Assembly (NCBI GenBank): GCA_003565155.1
Contig: PXDB01000004.1
Span: 1-40,269, forward strand
Origin: Nitriliruptoraceae bacterium
GTDB taxonomy: Bacteria > Actinomycetota > Nitriliruptoria > Nitriliruptorales > Nitriliruptoraceae
Direction: 5' to 3'
Length of the DNA: 40,269 nt
This document shows positions 40,137 through 40,269 of the stretch, one piece after another. The notes beneath the pieces were generated by a model. That model was not told the DNA's origin. It was given only the letters and a program-made list of their open reading frames with translations, and searched no databases. Both the position numbers and the translations under genes were made by a program. Within the stretch, counting starts at the first letter, position 1. Every line of letters starts with the position of its first letter.

Positions 40137-40269
40137 GGCTGGGTGCGCGGCCGCAGGTGCCGGGAGTTGTGGCGTGGCACCGCTCCAGGCAGCCGGCCGG
40201 CTGGGTGCGCGGCCGCAGGTGCCGGGAGTTGTGGCGTGGCACCGCTCCAGGCAGCCGGCCGGCTGGGGC
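40137..40269. repeat. 62-bp tandem repeat, two perfect copies plus the start of a third
   Basis: Copies at 40137-40198 and 40199-40260 are identical, and the first seven bases of a third copy follow before the window ends. Each unit contains GGTGCC and GGCACC 14 nt apart (able to form a hairpin), and a GGCCG/CGGCC pair near its ends. The array continues or ends beyond the window. Confidence 0.93.

Overview
The window is very G+C-rich, gene-dense DNA with GTG starts, many 4-bp ATGA/GTGA overlaps and GGAGG-type ribosome binding sites. The gene content points to an actinobacterium: a Tad pilus locus, a BldC-like small helix-turn-helix protein, a DUF222/HNH endonuclease behind an actinobacterial-type LexA box, an N-terminal-GNAT protein acyltransferase of the Streptomyces PatA architecture, a fused MoaD-MoaE and a class F-like sortase. 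An ATP-type PEP carboxykinase instead of the usual GTP-type enzyme suggests a deep-branching class (for example Nitriliruptoria or relatives); that placement is inference.

Layout. 1-4184 (minus): Tad/Flp pilus operon, cpaB > tadZ/cpaE > tadA/cpaF > tadB, the last cut by the window edge. 4185-7335: an envelope/regulatory block with a BldC-like HTH protein behind a near-consensus promoter, a conserved protein of unknown function, a LysM membrane protein and a divergent pseudokinase-like membrane protein. 7469-11247 (plus): GNAT-acyl-CoA synthetase fusion (Pat type) and metF, with different tandem repeats on each side of metF. 11555-13066 (minus): DUF222/HNH endonuclease with a LexA-type operator, followed by about 650 bp of gene-poor DNA. 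13725-15983: pckA and a divergent conserved small protein. 16073-20494 (minus): dynamin-like GTPase, metallo-beta-lactamase-fold protein, pheA and a DUF4446 protein. 20984-22682 (plus): an exported DUF4397 protein with a C-terminal sorting-type tail and a sortase that lacks the expected Arg. 22917-28387: a branched-chain-type ABC importer, with the binding protein convergent to livHMGF. 28566-30512 (plus): proline racemase-family enzyme plus an ornithine cyclodeaminase/mu-crystallin-family reductase. 30569-32255 (minus): wrbA and purC. 32408-35536: molybdenum cofactor genes (mog/moaB-type, moaA, fused moaDE, rhodanese) enclosing a chain of RNA hairpins. 35563-40269: methyltransferase, purD, a patatin-like lipase, purA and a 62-bp tandem repeat at the edge.

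How the genes fit together. Purine synthesis (purC, purD, purA), molybdopterin synthesis (moaA, moaDE, mog) and central metabolism (metF, pckA, pheA) are housekeeping. The ABC importer sits back to back with a probable proline/hydroxyproline catabolic pair, so its substrate may be an imino acid rather than leucine. The DUF4397 protein and sortase look like a dedicated surface-anchoring pair. No CRISPR array, rRNA, tRNA or intact insertion sequence was recognised.
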